From: Streptomyces endocoffeicus
GTDB taxonomy: Bacteria > Actinomycetota > Actinomycetes > Streptomycetales > Streptomycetaceae
Direction of reading: 5' to 3'
DNA length: 64,000 bases
NCBI RefSeq assembly: GCF_016741935.1
Contig: NZ_JAERRG010000001.1
Location: forward strand, 1,612,001-1,676,000
Every line of letters begins with the position of its first letter. Positions within the stretch are counted from its first letter, which is position 1. Below are positions 24,942-34,700 of this stretch, in pieces. Below the pieces are notes generated by a model that had not been told where the DNA came from, searched no databases, and saw nothing but the letters and a program-made list of their open reading frames with translations. The position numbers were made by a program, and so were the translations under genes.

Positions 24942-26783
24942 GTGACGACCACCGACGACACCCCCGCCGACCCGGCCCTCTCCTCGCTGCGCCGGGCGCG
25001 GGACCGGTTCTTCAGCGGACGGCCACCGGGCGACGGAATCCCCGAGGAGCTCGCCCAAGCCTGGCGGCGGGCGCGGTTCTTCGGCGTACCGCGCGATCTG
25101 GCGGCCCCGCCCAGGGTCCGGCCACCGGTGGACTCCCCGCTGCTGGCCGCGGCGCGCCCCGTACTGGACCGCGTGGCGCCCACGCTGAGCGGTGCGATGG
25201 GGCTGGTGCTGGTCGACTCCCGCTGCCGGGCGCTGTGGTCGGGCGGCGGGCGTTACGCCGGTACGCCCGACGGGATGGCCGGTTTCGATCTGTCGGAGAA
25301 GGCGGTCGGGCACAACAGCGCCGCGCTCGCGCTGCGCACGGGGCGCCGGGCCGAGGTCCACGGCCCCGAGCACTTCCTCGACCTGTGGCAGGAGGTGTCG
25401 GCGGTCAGCGTTCCGCTGTACGAGCCGACGGCGGGCCGCCCGGTCGGCACCGTCACCGTGGTGGCCCCGCTGGGCGAGGGCCGCACCGCCCACCCGGGCG
25501 CGGCGCTCGCCGAGGCCACCGCGCACGCGATCGAGACGGAGCTGCTGGGTCGGGAGCGCCCGCCGGAGCGGGTGCTGCTCGACGCGTATCTGCGGCAGCG
25601 GGCCGAGGGGGCGGCGGTGGCGGCGCTCGACGGCAGCAGCCGCCTCGTCAGCCCGGAGGCCGCGCGACTGCTGTCGCACGAGACGCTGGCACGGCTGGAA
25701 CGGCATGCCACGGCCCTCCTCAGGGACGCGGACACGGGACCGGCCACCGGGCTGGCCACGGGACCGCAGGACCACGCACCGGACGAGATCCCCGTACCGG
25801 ACGACGAGATCCGCGTACCGGACGGCGCCGGGCTCACCGTAAGGATGACGCGCCTGGTACACGGGGGCGCGGTCATCGGGGCCGTGGCCACGGTGTGCAC
25901 GGCGGCCCGGCGGGCGCGGTCGGCGGAACGGCGGGGCCATGACCGGCTCCCGGGGCTCGTGGGCACGTCCCGGCCCTGGCGGCTGGCTGTCTCCCGGGCG
26001 ACGGAGCTGGCGCGGGCCGTGGAACCGCTGCTGCTGATCGGCGAGCCGGGCGTGGGCAAGACCGCGCTGGCCCGCGCCCTGCTCGGCCTGCGGGGCACGG
26101 CCGCGCCGCGTGTCGTCGACGCCGCCGAGCAGGTGCCCGGCGAGGTCCCGCGCTGGTGTCACGCGCTCGCGGAGCTCCCGGAGTCGGAGGGGGACGGCGG
26201 CGCGCCGCCGCTGCTCCTGCGCCACGCCGAGCGGCTGGGCCAGGCCGATGTGGCGGCGCTGCTGTCGCTGCTGGCGGAGCGGCCAGCGGTGCCGCTGGTG
26301 GCGACCCACACCCCGGGCGCGCCCACCGGACCGTGTCTGAGCCGGCTGCTGGACATCCTCGCGGCCCGGTCGGTGACGCTGCCGCCGCTGCGCGAACGCG
26401 TCGAGGACATCTCCGCGCTGCTGGCGGGCCTCACCCGGCGCCCCTCCCCCGGACGTCCCCCGCTGACCTGGAGCCTGGACGCCCGCCGGGCGCTGGAGCA
26501 GCACACCTGGCCGGGCAATGTGGCCGAACTCACCCATGTCGTACGGGAGGTGGCCGAGCGCCGCCGCGCCACCGGGCCGGTGCGCCGCGAGGAGCTGCCG
26601 TACGGACTGCGGGTGCCACCGGCCACCCGCCGGCTGAGCGGTATCGAACGGGCGGAGCGCACCGCGATCCTGGAGGCACTGCGCCGGCACGGGGACAACA
26701 AGGCGCGGGCCGCCGAGTCCCTGGGCATCGGCCGGGCCACGTTGTACCGGAAGTTGCGGACGTACGGAATGGACCAGGCGTAG
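24942..26783 (+). CDS. AcoR-like GAF/Fis activator, sigma-54 type architecture without GAFTGA
   Basis: 613 residues: N-terminal AcoR leader (EELAQAWRRARFFGV), GAF sensor domain about 70-190 (MGLVLVDSRCRALWSGGG, GHNSAALALRTGR), a degenerate AAA+ region with Walker A GEPGVGKTAL (about 367-376) and a C-terminal Fis helix-turn-helix (ERTAILEALRRHGDNKARAAESLGIGRATLYRKL, about 565-605). The GAFTGA loop needed to contact sigma-54 is not present, in keeping with actinobacteria lacking sigma-54, so it must work with sigma-70-type polymerase. Starts with GTG behind GGAGGAG. Divergent from the TfdB-like monooxygenase, its probable target; the GAF domain may sense the aromatic inducer. Confidence 0.88.
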   Translation: MTTTDDTPADPALSSLRRARDRFFSGRPPGDGIPEELAQAWRRARFFGVPRDLAAPPRVRPPVDSPLLAAARPVLDRVAPTLSGAMGLVLVDSRCRALWSGGGRYAGTPDGMAGFDLSEKAVGHNSAALALRTGRRAEVHGPEHFLDLWQEVSAVSVPLYEPTAGRPVGTVTVVAPLGEGRTAHPGAALAEATAHAIETELLGRERPPERVLLDAYLRQRAEGAAVAALDGSSRLVSPEAARLLSHETLARLERHATALLRDADTGPATGLATGPQDHAPDEIPVPDDEIRVPDGAGLTVRMTRLVHGGAVIGAVATVCTAARRARSAERRGHDRLPGLVGTSRPWRLAVSRATELARAVEPLLLIGEPGVGKTALARALLGLRGTAAPRVVDAAEQVPGEVPRWCHALAELPESEGDGGAPPLLLRHAERLGQADVAALLSLLAERPAVPLVATHTPGAPTGPCLSRLLDILAARSVTLPPLRERVEDISALLAGLTRRPSPGRPPLTWSLDARRALEQHTWPGNVAELTHVVREVAERRRATGPVRREELPYGLRVPPATRRLSGIERAERTAILEALRRHGDNKARAAESLGIGRATLYRKLRTYGMDQA

Positions 26784-26848
26784 CGGCGGAAACAGTCTCC
26801 AGGGGGCCGGTCACACCGGAGCCGGTCATGGGCCGCGGAGGGGGAACG

Positions 26849-27406
26849 GTGACGCGAGACAACAGCGCCGAGAGCGAGGCGGTCACGGGCAGGCTGCTGA
26901 TCCTGGAGTACGAGCAGGTGAAGGAGGAGCAGCGGGCGCGGATCGGGTTCCGCGACAATCTGCTCTACGCGACGCTGGCCGCGATGGCGGCCATCATCAC
27001 CTTCTCCCTGCAGAGCCATGGGCGCCCGGAGCTGCTGTTGCTGCTGCCCCCGGCGTCGGCGCTGCTGGGCTGGGCATATCTGGTCAACGACGAGAAGATA
27101 TCGGCCATCGGACGGTATGTCCGGGAGGATCTGGGGCCCCGGCTGACGGCGCTCGCCCCGGGCCGGCCACCGGTGTTCGGCTGGGAGCGGGCCCACCGCG
27201 ACGACGGCCGCCGGGTCTCCCGCAAGCGACTGCAGCTCGCGGCGGACCTGCTGCTGTTCACGGTGGCGCCGCTCGCCGCGCTCATCGTGTACTGGGCGTC
27301 GGAGCCGGTGCGGGCGGTGCTGCTGGGGGTGTCGGTGGCGGAGGTGGCGCTGGTCGTCGTACTGGCGGTGCAGATCGTGCTGTACGCGGATCTGCACCGG
27401 CCGTGA
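26849..27406 (+). CDS. Four-helix membrane protein, unknown function
   Basis: 185 residues, not assigned to a named family. A conserved-looking amphipathic start (LLILEYEQVKEEQRARIGFRDN) precedes helices at about 38-58 and 64-84, a basic cytoplasmic loop (RYVREDLGPRL ... RAHRDDGRRVSRKRLQLA) and a second pair at about 128-180. This layout is reminiscent of small pore-forming or sensor proteins found beside conflict systems, but that is inference. GTG 26849 follows GGAGGGGGA. The next gene starts 67 bases downstream with a TTGACA at 27411 between, so cotranscription is uncertain. Confidence 0.7.
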   Translation: MTRDNSAESEAVTGRLLILEYEQVKEEQRARIGFRDNLLYATLAAMAAIITFSLQSHGRPELLLLLPPASALLGWAYLVNDEKISAIGRYVREDLGPRLTALAPGRPPVFGWERAHRDDGRRVSRKRLQLAADLLLFTVAPLAALIVYWASEPVRAVLLGVSVAEVALVVVLAVQIVLYADLHRP

Positions 27407-27473
27407 CGCGTTGACACCCGTGGGGTGCGTCGGGTCCGTAAGGTGTCGGCAGAGGCTGTCCTAGGGGGGATCG

Positions 27474-28655
27474 GTGGGCGCTGGTGGCAATGGGGGTGCG
27501 CTGTGGGCCGATGTGGTGGTCCTGACCGCGCTGGAGGTCGAGTACCGGGCGGTGCGCGCCCACTTGGAGGATCCGCGGCCGGTCCCGGCGGAGCGGGGCG
27601 CGCTGTTCGAGCTGGGGGTGTTCCGCGACGGGTCCGAGGCGCGGAGCGTCGCCATCCATATGACGGGTCCGGGGAACCCGGGTGCCGCGGCCTCGGTCGA
27701 ACGGGCGGCGGCGCTCTTCGCGCCCCGGGCGGTGCTGTTCGTGGGGGTTGCGGGTGGCCGTAAGGATGTCGCGCTGGGCGATGTGGTGGCCGCCGACGCG
27801 GTGTACGACTACGAGACCGGCAAGGACACCGAGACCGGGTTCCTGCCCCGGCAGAAGACCTATCAGTCGGCGTACGGGCTGGTGCAGCTGGCCCGGTGGG
27901 TGGCGGCGGCCGACGAATGGCAGCAACGGGTCCGGCCGGGGGACGGCGCGCCGCGCCCCCGCGCCCATGTGAAGCCCCTCGCGGCGGGCGGGCGGGTGGT
28001 GGCGCACCACCGCTCGGACGTCGGGCTGAGGCTCGCGGCCAGTGCGGGGGACGCGCTCGCGGTGGACATGGAGGGCTTCGGTTTCCTCGCCGGGGCGTAT
28101 GTCAACCAGCATCTGGACGCGCTGGTGATCCGCGGCATCTCGGATCTGCTCGGGGACAAGGGCGAGGCGCACGACGAGCGCTGGCAGCCGGTGGCCTCGC
28201 GGAACGCGGCCGCCTTCGCCTTCGAACTGATCGGCCGCATTCCGGTGGCGCGCCTTGTGGCGCCCCGGCCGCTCGCCGCCGGTACGCGGTCCCTCGGCAC
28301 CGATACACGGTCCCTCAGCGCCGATGCGCGGTCCCTCGCCGCCGGTACGCCGCCCGAGACCGCCCGGCGCCGCAGGCTGACCATCCGTGACCTCGGCGTA
28401 CTCGCGGACGCCCTGCTGGCCGTGGCCGGGATGACCTCCCCCGCACGCTGGCAGCAGCTGCTCGACGAACTGCCCACCGTCGGCACCGCGGTGAGCCGTC
28501 AGTCGGCGAGCCGTGCGGAGGCCCTGTCCCTGCTGCGCGTCTGCGAGGCGCGGCGGGCGATCGGCGAACTGGTGGAAGTGGTCGCCGTGCTCGCGCCGGA
28601 CGATCCGGCGGCCGCCGAACTCGCCCGGCGTGTCGAGGAACTCGGATTGGAGTGA
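27474..28655 (+). CDS. Nucleoside phosphorylase-like effector with C-terminal effector-associated domain
   Basis: 393 residues. Residues about 10-260 are a PNP/MTA-SAH-nucleosidase-type domain: VVVLTALEVEYRAVRAHL, VLFVGVAGGRKDVALGDVVAA, AVDMEGFGFL and VIRGISDLLGDKG with the base-binding Asp. Residues 272-292 are three 7-residue repeats (RSLGTDT, RSLSADA, RSLAAGT; 21-bp DNA repeat at 28287-28349). The last 95 residues (LADALLAVAGMTSPARWQQL ... ARRVEELGLE) resemble EAD2-type effector-associated domains. The VMAP protein encoded next begins with a similar domain, so the two probably bind through it. Expected activity is cleavage of a nucleoside or related N-glycosidic bond once triggered. GTG 27474 is behind a GGGGGGA. 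Confidence 0.8.
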   Translation: MGAGGNGGALWADVVVLTALEVEYRAVRAHLEDPRPVPAERGALFELGVFRDGSEARSVAIHMTGPGNPGAAASVERAAALFAPRAVLFVGVAGGRKDVALGDVVAADAVYDYETGKDTETGFLPRQKTYQSAYGLVQLARWVAAADEWQQRVRPGDGAPRPRAHVKPLAAGGRVVAHHRSDVGLRLAASAGDALAVDMEGFGFLAGAYVNQHLDALVIRGISDLLGDKGEAHDERWQPVASRNAAAFAFELIGRIPVARLVAPRPLAAGTRSLGTDTRSLSADARSLAAGTPPETARRRRLTIRDLGVLADALLAVAGMTSPARWQQLLDELPTVGTAVSRQSASRAEALSLLRVCEARRAIGELVEVVAVLAPDDPAAAELARRVEELGLE

Positions 28656-29038
28656 CCCTCCTCACCCTCCCACCCCCGCGGATGAGGGCCCCGGGCCGCC
28701 CTCCCCCGCACCCGCTGCGAGCCACCCCGGGAGGGCGTCCCCGCGCGAGCTCGGCGGAACCGTCCAGGTGGGCCCCTGAGGAGGACGGCCCTCCGCCTCG
28801 CGGTCGCCGTGGGCGCGGGCTCCCCAGTCCACCGCCGGGAGGTGTCCCGGCCCCGGCGGGGCCCGCCCGGGGCACGGGGGACGGTGCCACGGACATACTC
28901 GCCAGGGGTGTCACGAGAGGCTTGCGGGGCATACAAGTTGTCCCGGAGTCCCGGCGGGTGGCACCCGCGTATGGCAGGGTCTCCGGCGGGATCATCGGCG
29001 GCGGGGACCGGTGATGCGGCCTCGGGGGAGGGCACGGC
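28656..29038. other. 383-bp non-coding gap before the VMAP operon
   Basis: GC-rich, no supported gene. It contains a small dyad GCGGGT-GGC-ACCCGC (28954-28968) and TTGTCC (28939-28944) that may belong to the promoter of the downstream operon, but no convincing -35/-10 pair. The ribosome site GGGGGAGGG is just before 29039. Confidence 0.5.
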
Positions 29039-30535
29039 ATGGCGGCCATGGGGGAAGGTGGCCTGAAATCGGTCGGCAACCTCGTCACGGCGTTGAAGGA
29101 GTTCCGCTGTCTGACGGATCCGGATCTGCGCACGCTGTGTCTGGATCTGGTCGCCATGGAGCTGGAGATGACCAGTGTCCCCGTGCGTGCCCACCGGGTG
29201 ACCGACTACTTCCTGGTGGAGCTGGCCCGCGAATGCCTGGAAAACGTGCGGATCATGCACGCGCTACGCGCGTCCCTCGCGGTGATGGCGGCGGCGGACG
29301 AGGAGGCGATCAAGCGGCTCGACTCGGTCATGGAGCAGATGACGGCCCGTCCGGCGCTGCCCGAGACCGCCATCGCGAAGCTGCGGTCGCTGCTGGAGGA
29401 GCTGGAGATCGAGCAGCTGGGCCAGCTGTGCCGTACGGCGGCGGGCCCGCTGCAGGACGTTCCCGCGGTCACCGGCCCCTGGCACGCCTTCGAGGTGCTC
29501 AGCCGGATGAACGCACAGCCGGGCGGGCTGCCGCCGGGGCTCGCCCTGGTGGAGTACCTCGCGGCGGCGGCGCGTCCGCTGCAGAGGGCCGACGCGCTGC
29601 GCGACTGGGCCGATGAGCAGGCCCGGGAGCTGGGTCTGACGCCTCAGCTGCGGTCGCTGCGGCAGCAGGTGGGGCATGCCGCCCCGGCCGGTCCGGTGGA
29701 CGCCTATCTGGTGATCCGGCTGCTGCCGCGGGAGGAGGCCGGATACTACGAGCTCTCGTCCTGGCACCAGTACGACCCCACCGGCTGGCATCCGGTCCGC
29801 GGCCCGGTCACCCAGGTCACCGCGGAGACCGCGGAGCGGGCGGTGCAGACGCTGGTGTACCGGGCGGCCGAGGAGTGGGACGACGCCCGCGCGATCCACA
29901 TCGAGTTCATGCTCGGCCCGGATGACCTGAATCTGCCGGTCCACCGCTGGCGTCTGGAGCTCGACAGCGAGCTTCCGATTCCGCTGTACCTGGGCCATCC
30001 GGTGGTCGTACGGAGCCTGGAGCGCAGCTGGACCAGGCGCTGGCACCGGGAGTGGAAGCACCGCTGGAACCTCTTCGACCAGCAGCCCGAGCGCGCCAAG
30101 CAGCTCGTCGTGGACGGCGAGGACCCGGACAGCCCGCGCTCCGGCGACCCCACCGCGCTGCTGGCCCGGCTCAAGGCCGATCCGCAGGTGGTGGCCCTGG
30201 TCCTGACCTCGCCTCCGGGCATCACGCCCGAGGGCACCTCGGAGGCGCTGACCGCCTGGCGGGCCGGGATTCCGGTGGTCGCCTGGGACGGCCGGGCGAC
30301 CCGGACCCCCGGCTTCGTCCAGCAGCTTGGACAAAAACAGGCCGACGCCAGCGGGAACCTGGCACGGCTCCGCGAAGCCGTGACAGAGTTACGTCTGGAC
30401 GCCCATACGATCGACTCCGCGGAGCGGGAGCATCACCTGGGGCAACATGTGGTGCTCGTTTGGGACGACCCGACCCGTCCCGTGGAACCGCAAGGGCGCA
30501 TGACGGGGCCGGACGAGGGGGTGGGTGGTCGATGA
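29039..30535 (+). CDS. VMAP (vWA-MoxR-associated protein) with N-terminal effector-associated domain
   Basis: 498 residues. The N-terminus (about 8-100: NLVTALKEFRCLTDPDLRTL ... LASVMAA-like helices) resembles the EAD2 domain also found at the C-terminus of the nucleosidase encoded upstream. The remainder matches the VMAP middle and C-terminal regions: VDAYLVIRLLPREEAGYYEL, IEFMLGPDDLNLPVHRW, then PVVVRSLER and VVALVLTSPPGI. In the described ternary systems VMAP links a MoxR AAA ATPase and a vWA protein to an effector. It overlaps the MoxR gene by ATGA. It carries a TTA codon (codon 451, 30389-30391), suggesting bldA control. Confidence 0.82.
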   Translation: MAAMGEGGLKSVGNLVTALKEFRCLTDPDLRTLCLDLVAMELEMTSVPVRAHRVTDYFLVELARECLENVRIMHALRASLAVMAAADEEAIKRLDSVMEQMTARPALPETAIAKLRSLLEELEIEQLGQLCRTAAGPLQDVPAVTGPWHAFEVLSRMNAQPGGLPPGLALVEYLAAAARPLQRADALRDWADEQARELGLTPQLRSLRQQVGHAAPAGPVDAYLVIRLLPREEAGYYELSSWHQYDPTGWHPVRGPVTQVTAETAERAVQTLVYRAAEEWDDARAIHIEFMLGPDDLNLPVHRWRLELDSELPIPLYLGHPVVVRSLERSWTRRWHREWKHRWNLFDQQPERAKQLVVDGEDPDSPRSGDPTALLARLKADPQVVALVLTSPPGITPEGTSEALTAWRAGIPVVAWDGRATRTPGFVQQLGQKQADASGNLARLREAVTELRLDAHTIDSAEREHHLGQHVVLVWDDPTRPVEPQGRMTGPDEGVGGR

Positions 30536-31713
30536 GCGACGAAGAGCCTGCGCGGCGCCACAACGGACGGATCCACCAGGATTCCGGTTCCGCCTCGGCC
30601 GCCCTGCCGTCCGGGATACCGCGCCCCTGGTGGATCTACCAGGGCACCGGGCGCCCGCTGCACGACGTAAGCCTGGAGGAGATCCTTCCGCCGCCGCCCC
30701 CGTGGCGCGCCTTCGGCGGGGTCTCGGCCTGCCCGGTCGAGGGCAACGGCCGGTCCGGCGCGTTATCGGACGCGGACGACGCCCCGACCGAGCCCCCGGC
30801 GCCACCGGAGGACGAGCAGGACACCGCCCGGCGGCTGGGCGCGACCCCCCTGGGCGTGCGCTCCGACCCGGAGGAGGCCGATCTCGTCAACGCGGCGCTG
30901 ATCCTCAGGCGTCCCCTTCTGGTGACCGGCCGCCCGGGCACCGGCAAGTCCACGCTGGCGTACCGCATCAGCCGGGAGTTGGGCCTGGGCCGGGTGCTGC
31001 GCTGGCCGATCACCACGCGTTCGACCCTGCGGTCCGGGCTTTACGGCTACGATGCCGTCGGCCGTGTGCACGCCGCCGCGGCCGGCCAGGCGTCGGAGGG
31101 GGACACGCACGAACCCGGACCGGAGGACATCGGCGACTTCCTCCAACTCGGGCCGCTGGGCACGGCGATGCTCCCGCACCGCCTGCCGCGCGTCCTGCTC
31201 ATCGACGAATTCGACAAGAGCGATATCGATCTGCCCAATGACCTCCTCGACATCTTCGAGGCCGGTGAGTACTCCATCCCCGAGCTGGTGCGCATCCGCA
31301 GACGCCGCCCGGCCGTATCGGTCCTCACCGACGACCCGGACCGCAGTACCGTCATCGCCTCGGGACGGGTGCGCTGCCGCGCCTTCCCCGTCGTCGTCAT
31401 CACCAGCAACGGCGAGCGGGACTTCCCGCCCGCGTTCCTGCGGCGCTGTCTCCAGCTGCGGCTGCCCGACCCGGACGCGGACCGGCTCGCCGCGATCGTG
31501 GCCGCGCATCTGGGGCGGGCCGACGATCCGCGTGCGCGGGAGCTGATCCAGATGTTCCTCGAGCGCAGCGAGCGCGAAGGCGGCCTCGCCGCCGACCAGT
31601 TGCTCAACGCGGTGTATCTGGTGACGTCCCAGTCGCATGTTCCGGGGCCCGAGTGGGAGGAGCTACTGCAGGCCGTTTGGCATCGGCTGGACAGCGCAGC
31701 GGGCTCGACATGA
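30532..31713 (+). CDS. MoxR-type AAA+ ATPase of the VMAP system
   Basis: 393 residues. A proline-rich 110-residue N-terminus (with IPRPWWIYQGTG) precedes the AAA+ core: Walker A LLVTGRPGTGKST (about 131-141), Walker B VLLIDEFDKSD (about 221-231), sensor 1 VVVITSNGERDFPPAFLRRC with the arginine finger region, and a C-terminal lid. MoxR ATPases remodel vWA-containing partners; the vWA protein is encoded next, with ATGA overlaps on both sides. One TTA codon (codon 78, 30763-30765). Its role is presumably nucleotide-driven assembly or gating of the effector complex. Confidence 0.9.
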   Translation: MSDEEPARRHNGRIHQDSGSASAALPSGIPRPWWIYQGTGRPLHDVSLEEILPPPPPWRAFGGVSACPVEGNGRSGALSDADDAPTEPPAPPEDEQDTARRLGATPLGVRSDPEEADLVNAALILRRPLLVTGRPGTGKSTLAYRISRELGLGRVLRWPITTRSTLRSGLYGYDAVGRVHAAAAGQASEGDTHEPGPEDIGDFLQLGPLGTAMLPHRLPRVLLIDEFDKSDIDLPNDLLDIFEAGEYSIPELVRIRRRRPAVSVLTDDPDRSTVIASGRVRCRAFPVVVITSNGERDFPPAFLRRCLQLRLPDPDADRLAAIVAAHLGRADDPRARELIQMFLERSEREGGLAADQLLNAVYLVTSQSHVPGPEWEELLQAVWHRLDSAAGST

Positions 31714-34700
31714 CACACCACCCAGGCGGCAGGTCCGCCGGGCCGGGCCCACGGGACCTCGACTGGCGGCAGCTCGCCGACGCCATGTGGCTGGCGGTCT
31801 GCAAGGCCGAGACGGACCGTGGCCCCGGACCGCCGGACCCCGGCCCCCTCCCCGGGACACCGGAGGCGGATGCCCCGCCGCCCGGTGACGAGCCGTCGGA
31901 CGAGCCGCGGCAGGACCGGCGGGGGGAGCGCCCCGCGTCCGGCCCCGAGGCGGCGCCCGCGGTGTCGGAACCGCCGCTCCCCGCGGAGCTGGTCGGCGTC
32001 TCCGCGCCGCCCGGCGAGGCGGAGCCGGCGACCGTCGCGGAGGCCTTCGTACCGGTGCGCCGGCCGTCCGCCGACGGGCCGCCGTTGCCCGAGCGCGCCC
32101 TGTCCCGGGCGCTGCGGCCGCTCAAGCGCACCGCGCCCTCGCCGGTCGAGATGGAGGTCGACGAGGAGGCCACGGCCGAGCAGGCGGCGCGCGAGGGGCT
32201 GTGGGTGCCCGACCTGGTGCCCGTGCGCGAGCGCTGGATGGACGCCGTCCTGGTGGTGGACTGCGGCAGTTCGATGGTGGTGTGGCGGCGGACGGCCGAG
32301 CATCTGGTCACCGTGCTGCAGCGCACCGGCGCCTTCCGGGATGTGCGGGTGCACCGGGTGAACACCGACCATCCGTTACCCGCCGAGGACCGGTCGCCGG
32401 TGGCGGGGATGCCACCGCGCGGCAAGCGGACGGTGCTGGTGCTGACCGACGGCATCGGCGCGGCCTGGGGCGATGAGAGCGCCCAGCGCGCGCTGGCCGG
32501 CTGGGCGCGGCACGCGTCGGTCGCGGTACTGCACGTCCTGCACCAGGGCCGCTGGCACCACACCGGGGTGGCGCCGGAGCGGGTGCGGGTGCGGATCCCC
32601 GAACCGGGCGCCCCCAACGGCACCTGGCGGCGGGCGGACGGCGGCTCCTGGCCGGGCGGCGCGCCGCCGGTCCCGGTGCTGGAGCTGGAGGCGCGGTGGA
32701 TGGCCAACTGGGCGCGGCTGGTGGCCCGCCCGTCGGCGCGCGGCGAGGACACGATGGCGCTGCTGCCCGGGGCGCCCGCCGAGCGCTGGGATCCCGAACC
32801 GGAACCGAGCGCCTGGGATCGCGTCTTCCGGTTCCGCGCCACCGCCTCGCCGAGCGCCTTCCGGCTGGCGTCCCGGCTGGCCGCGGCCCCGTTGAACATT
32901 CCCGTGATGGAGTTCGTGCAGGGCATCCACCAGCCGGAGGGCAGTCCGGGCGATCTGGCCGAGGTCCTGCTGGGCGGGCTGCTGCGCAAGGTGGCGACCG
33001 CCGACCCGCTGGACGAGACGGGCATCGGCTACGAGTTCCACGACGGGGTGCGCGAACTGCTGCTGTCCGCCGGGATGCGGGACGAGTCGCTGTACATCCT
33101 CGGCAGCGTCCTGGACCGGCTGGGCCGCCGCTGGAAACCGCTGCTGATGCTGCGCGATCTGCTCAACCACCCCTCGGGCTCGGTGGGAGACCTCCCCAGG
33201 ACGGAGCGCCTGCTGCCCTACATCCGCCTCCAGGAGCAGGTCTACCAGGCGCTTTCCGGACCCTATCTGGCGGGCGCGCGCTCCTTTCGCGCCCTTGTCC
33301 TGGCCCATCAGGCGCTCGCCCGCTCGGGGGAAAGCCCGCCCGATCCAGTTGAAGACGCGTCACACAGGGGAAAATATGTGGTCTCCGAGGCGGTTGCGGC
33401 CATGACTGACTCCACGACTCCCCGAACAGACCCGCTGTCCCAGGCCGACGATTCACCATCCCCGCCGGCGCCTGGCTCGCCGGGCCCGGCGGGGGAGCAT
33501 CTGAGAGGAACATTCGTGTCCGTGACCGCTGCCCGGACCCTGCCCACCGTGGAGGAGCGCCAGCCCGGGGAACCCCCGTCCATTTGGGGAAATGTACCGC
33601 CCCGGAACAACAACTTCACCGGGCGGCAGACGTTGCTCGACACTCTCCACGAACGGCTGAAGAGCGAGGGCACCGCCGCCGTGCTGCCCGAGGCCCTGCA
33701 CGGGCTGGGCGGGGTGGGCAAGTCACAGATCGCCCTGGAGTACGTCCATCAGCACGCCGCCGACTACGACGCGGTGTGGTGGATCCCGGCGGAGCGCCCC
33801 GAGCAGATCCGCCAGGCGCTGGTCCAGCTCGCCGACCGGCTCGGGCTGCACGCGGGCATGGAGGCCAACACGGCCGTGCCCAGCGTCCTCGACGCGCTGC
33901 GCACCGGACGCCCGTGCCGCAACTGGCTGCTGGTCTTCGACAACGCCGAGGAGCTGGAGACGGTTCGGCCGTTCTTCCCCGCGGGCGGGCCGGGCCGGAT
34001 CCTGGTCACCTCGAGGAACGCCCAGTGGTCGCGCGCCGCCCGCACCGTCGAAGTGGACGTCTTCGAGCGCGAGGAGAGCATCGAGCTGCTGCGCCGCCGG
34101 GGGCCGGAGCTGCCGCGCGACCAGGCGGACCGGGTCGCCGACGCGCTGGGGGACCTTCCGCTGGCCATCGAGCAGGCGGCCGCGTGGCTCACCGAAACCG
34201 GGATGCCGGTCGACGAGTATCTCCAGGTCTTCGAGGACGAGCGGGCCGATGTCTCCACCCGCCGCAATGAACTGCTTGCGGCGGGCGTTCCGGTGGACTA
34301 CCCCGAACCGGTCGCCGCCGCCTGGAACATGTCGCTGCGGCGGCTGGCCGAAACCCATCCCGGCGCGCTCCAACTCCTCCAGATGTGCTCGTTCTTCGCA
34401 CCCGAGCCGGTCTCCCGGCGGCTCTTCTCGGGCGTGCGCGGGGTATCCCTCTCCCCCGAGCTCTCGGAGGTGCTGCAGGACCCGATCAAGCTCGGTCACG
34501 CGATCCGTGAGATCAACCGCTACGCCCTGATCAAGATCAATCACCGCAGCAACACGATCGAGATGCACCGGCTGGTGCAGGCCGTGCTGATCGGCCAGAT
34601 GTCCACACAGCAGCAGGCGGACATGCGGCACAGCGCCCATGTGCTGCTGGCCTTCGGCGACCCCAATGACGTCGCTCCCCCGAACTGGGGGCGGTACGCC

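Noticed and set aside
27411..27444. Complete promoter for the nucleosidase gene
   Set aside because: TTGACA at 27411 is perfect, but the nearest TA-rich hexamer (TAAGGT, 27439) is 22 bases away, too far for a normal promoter.
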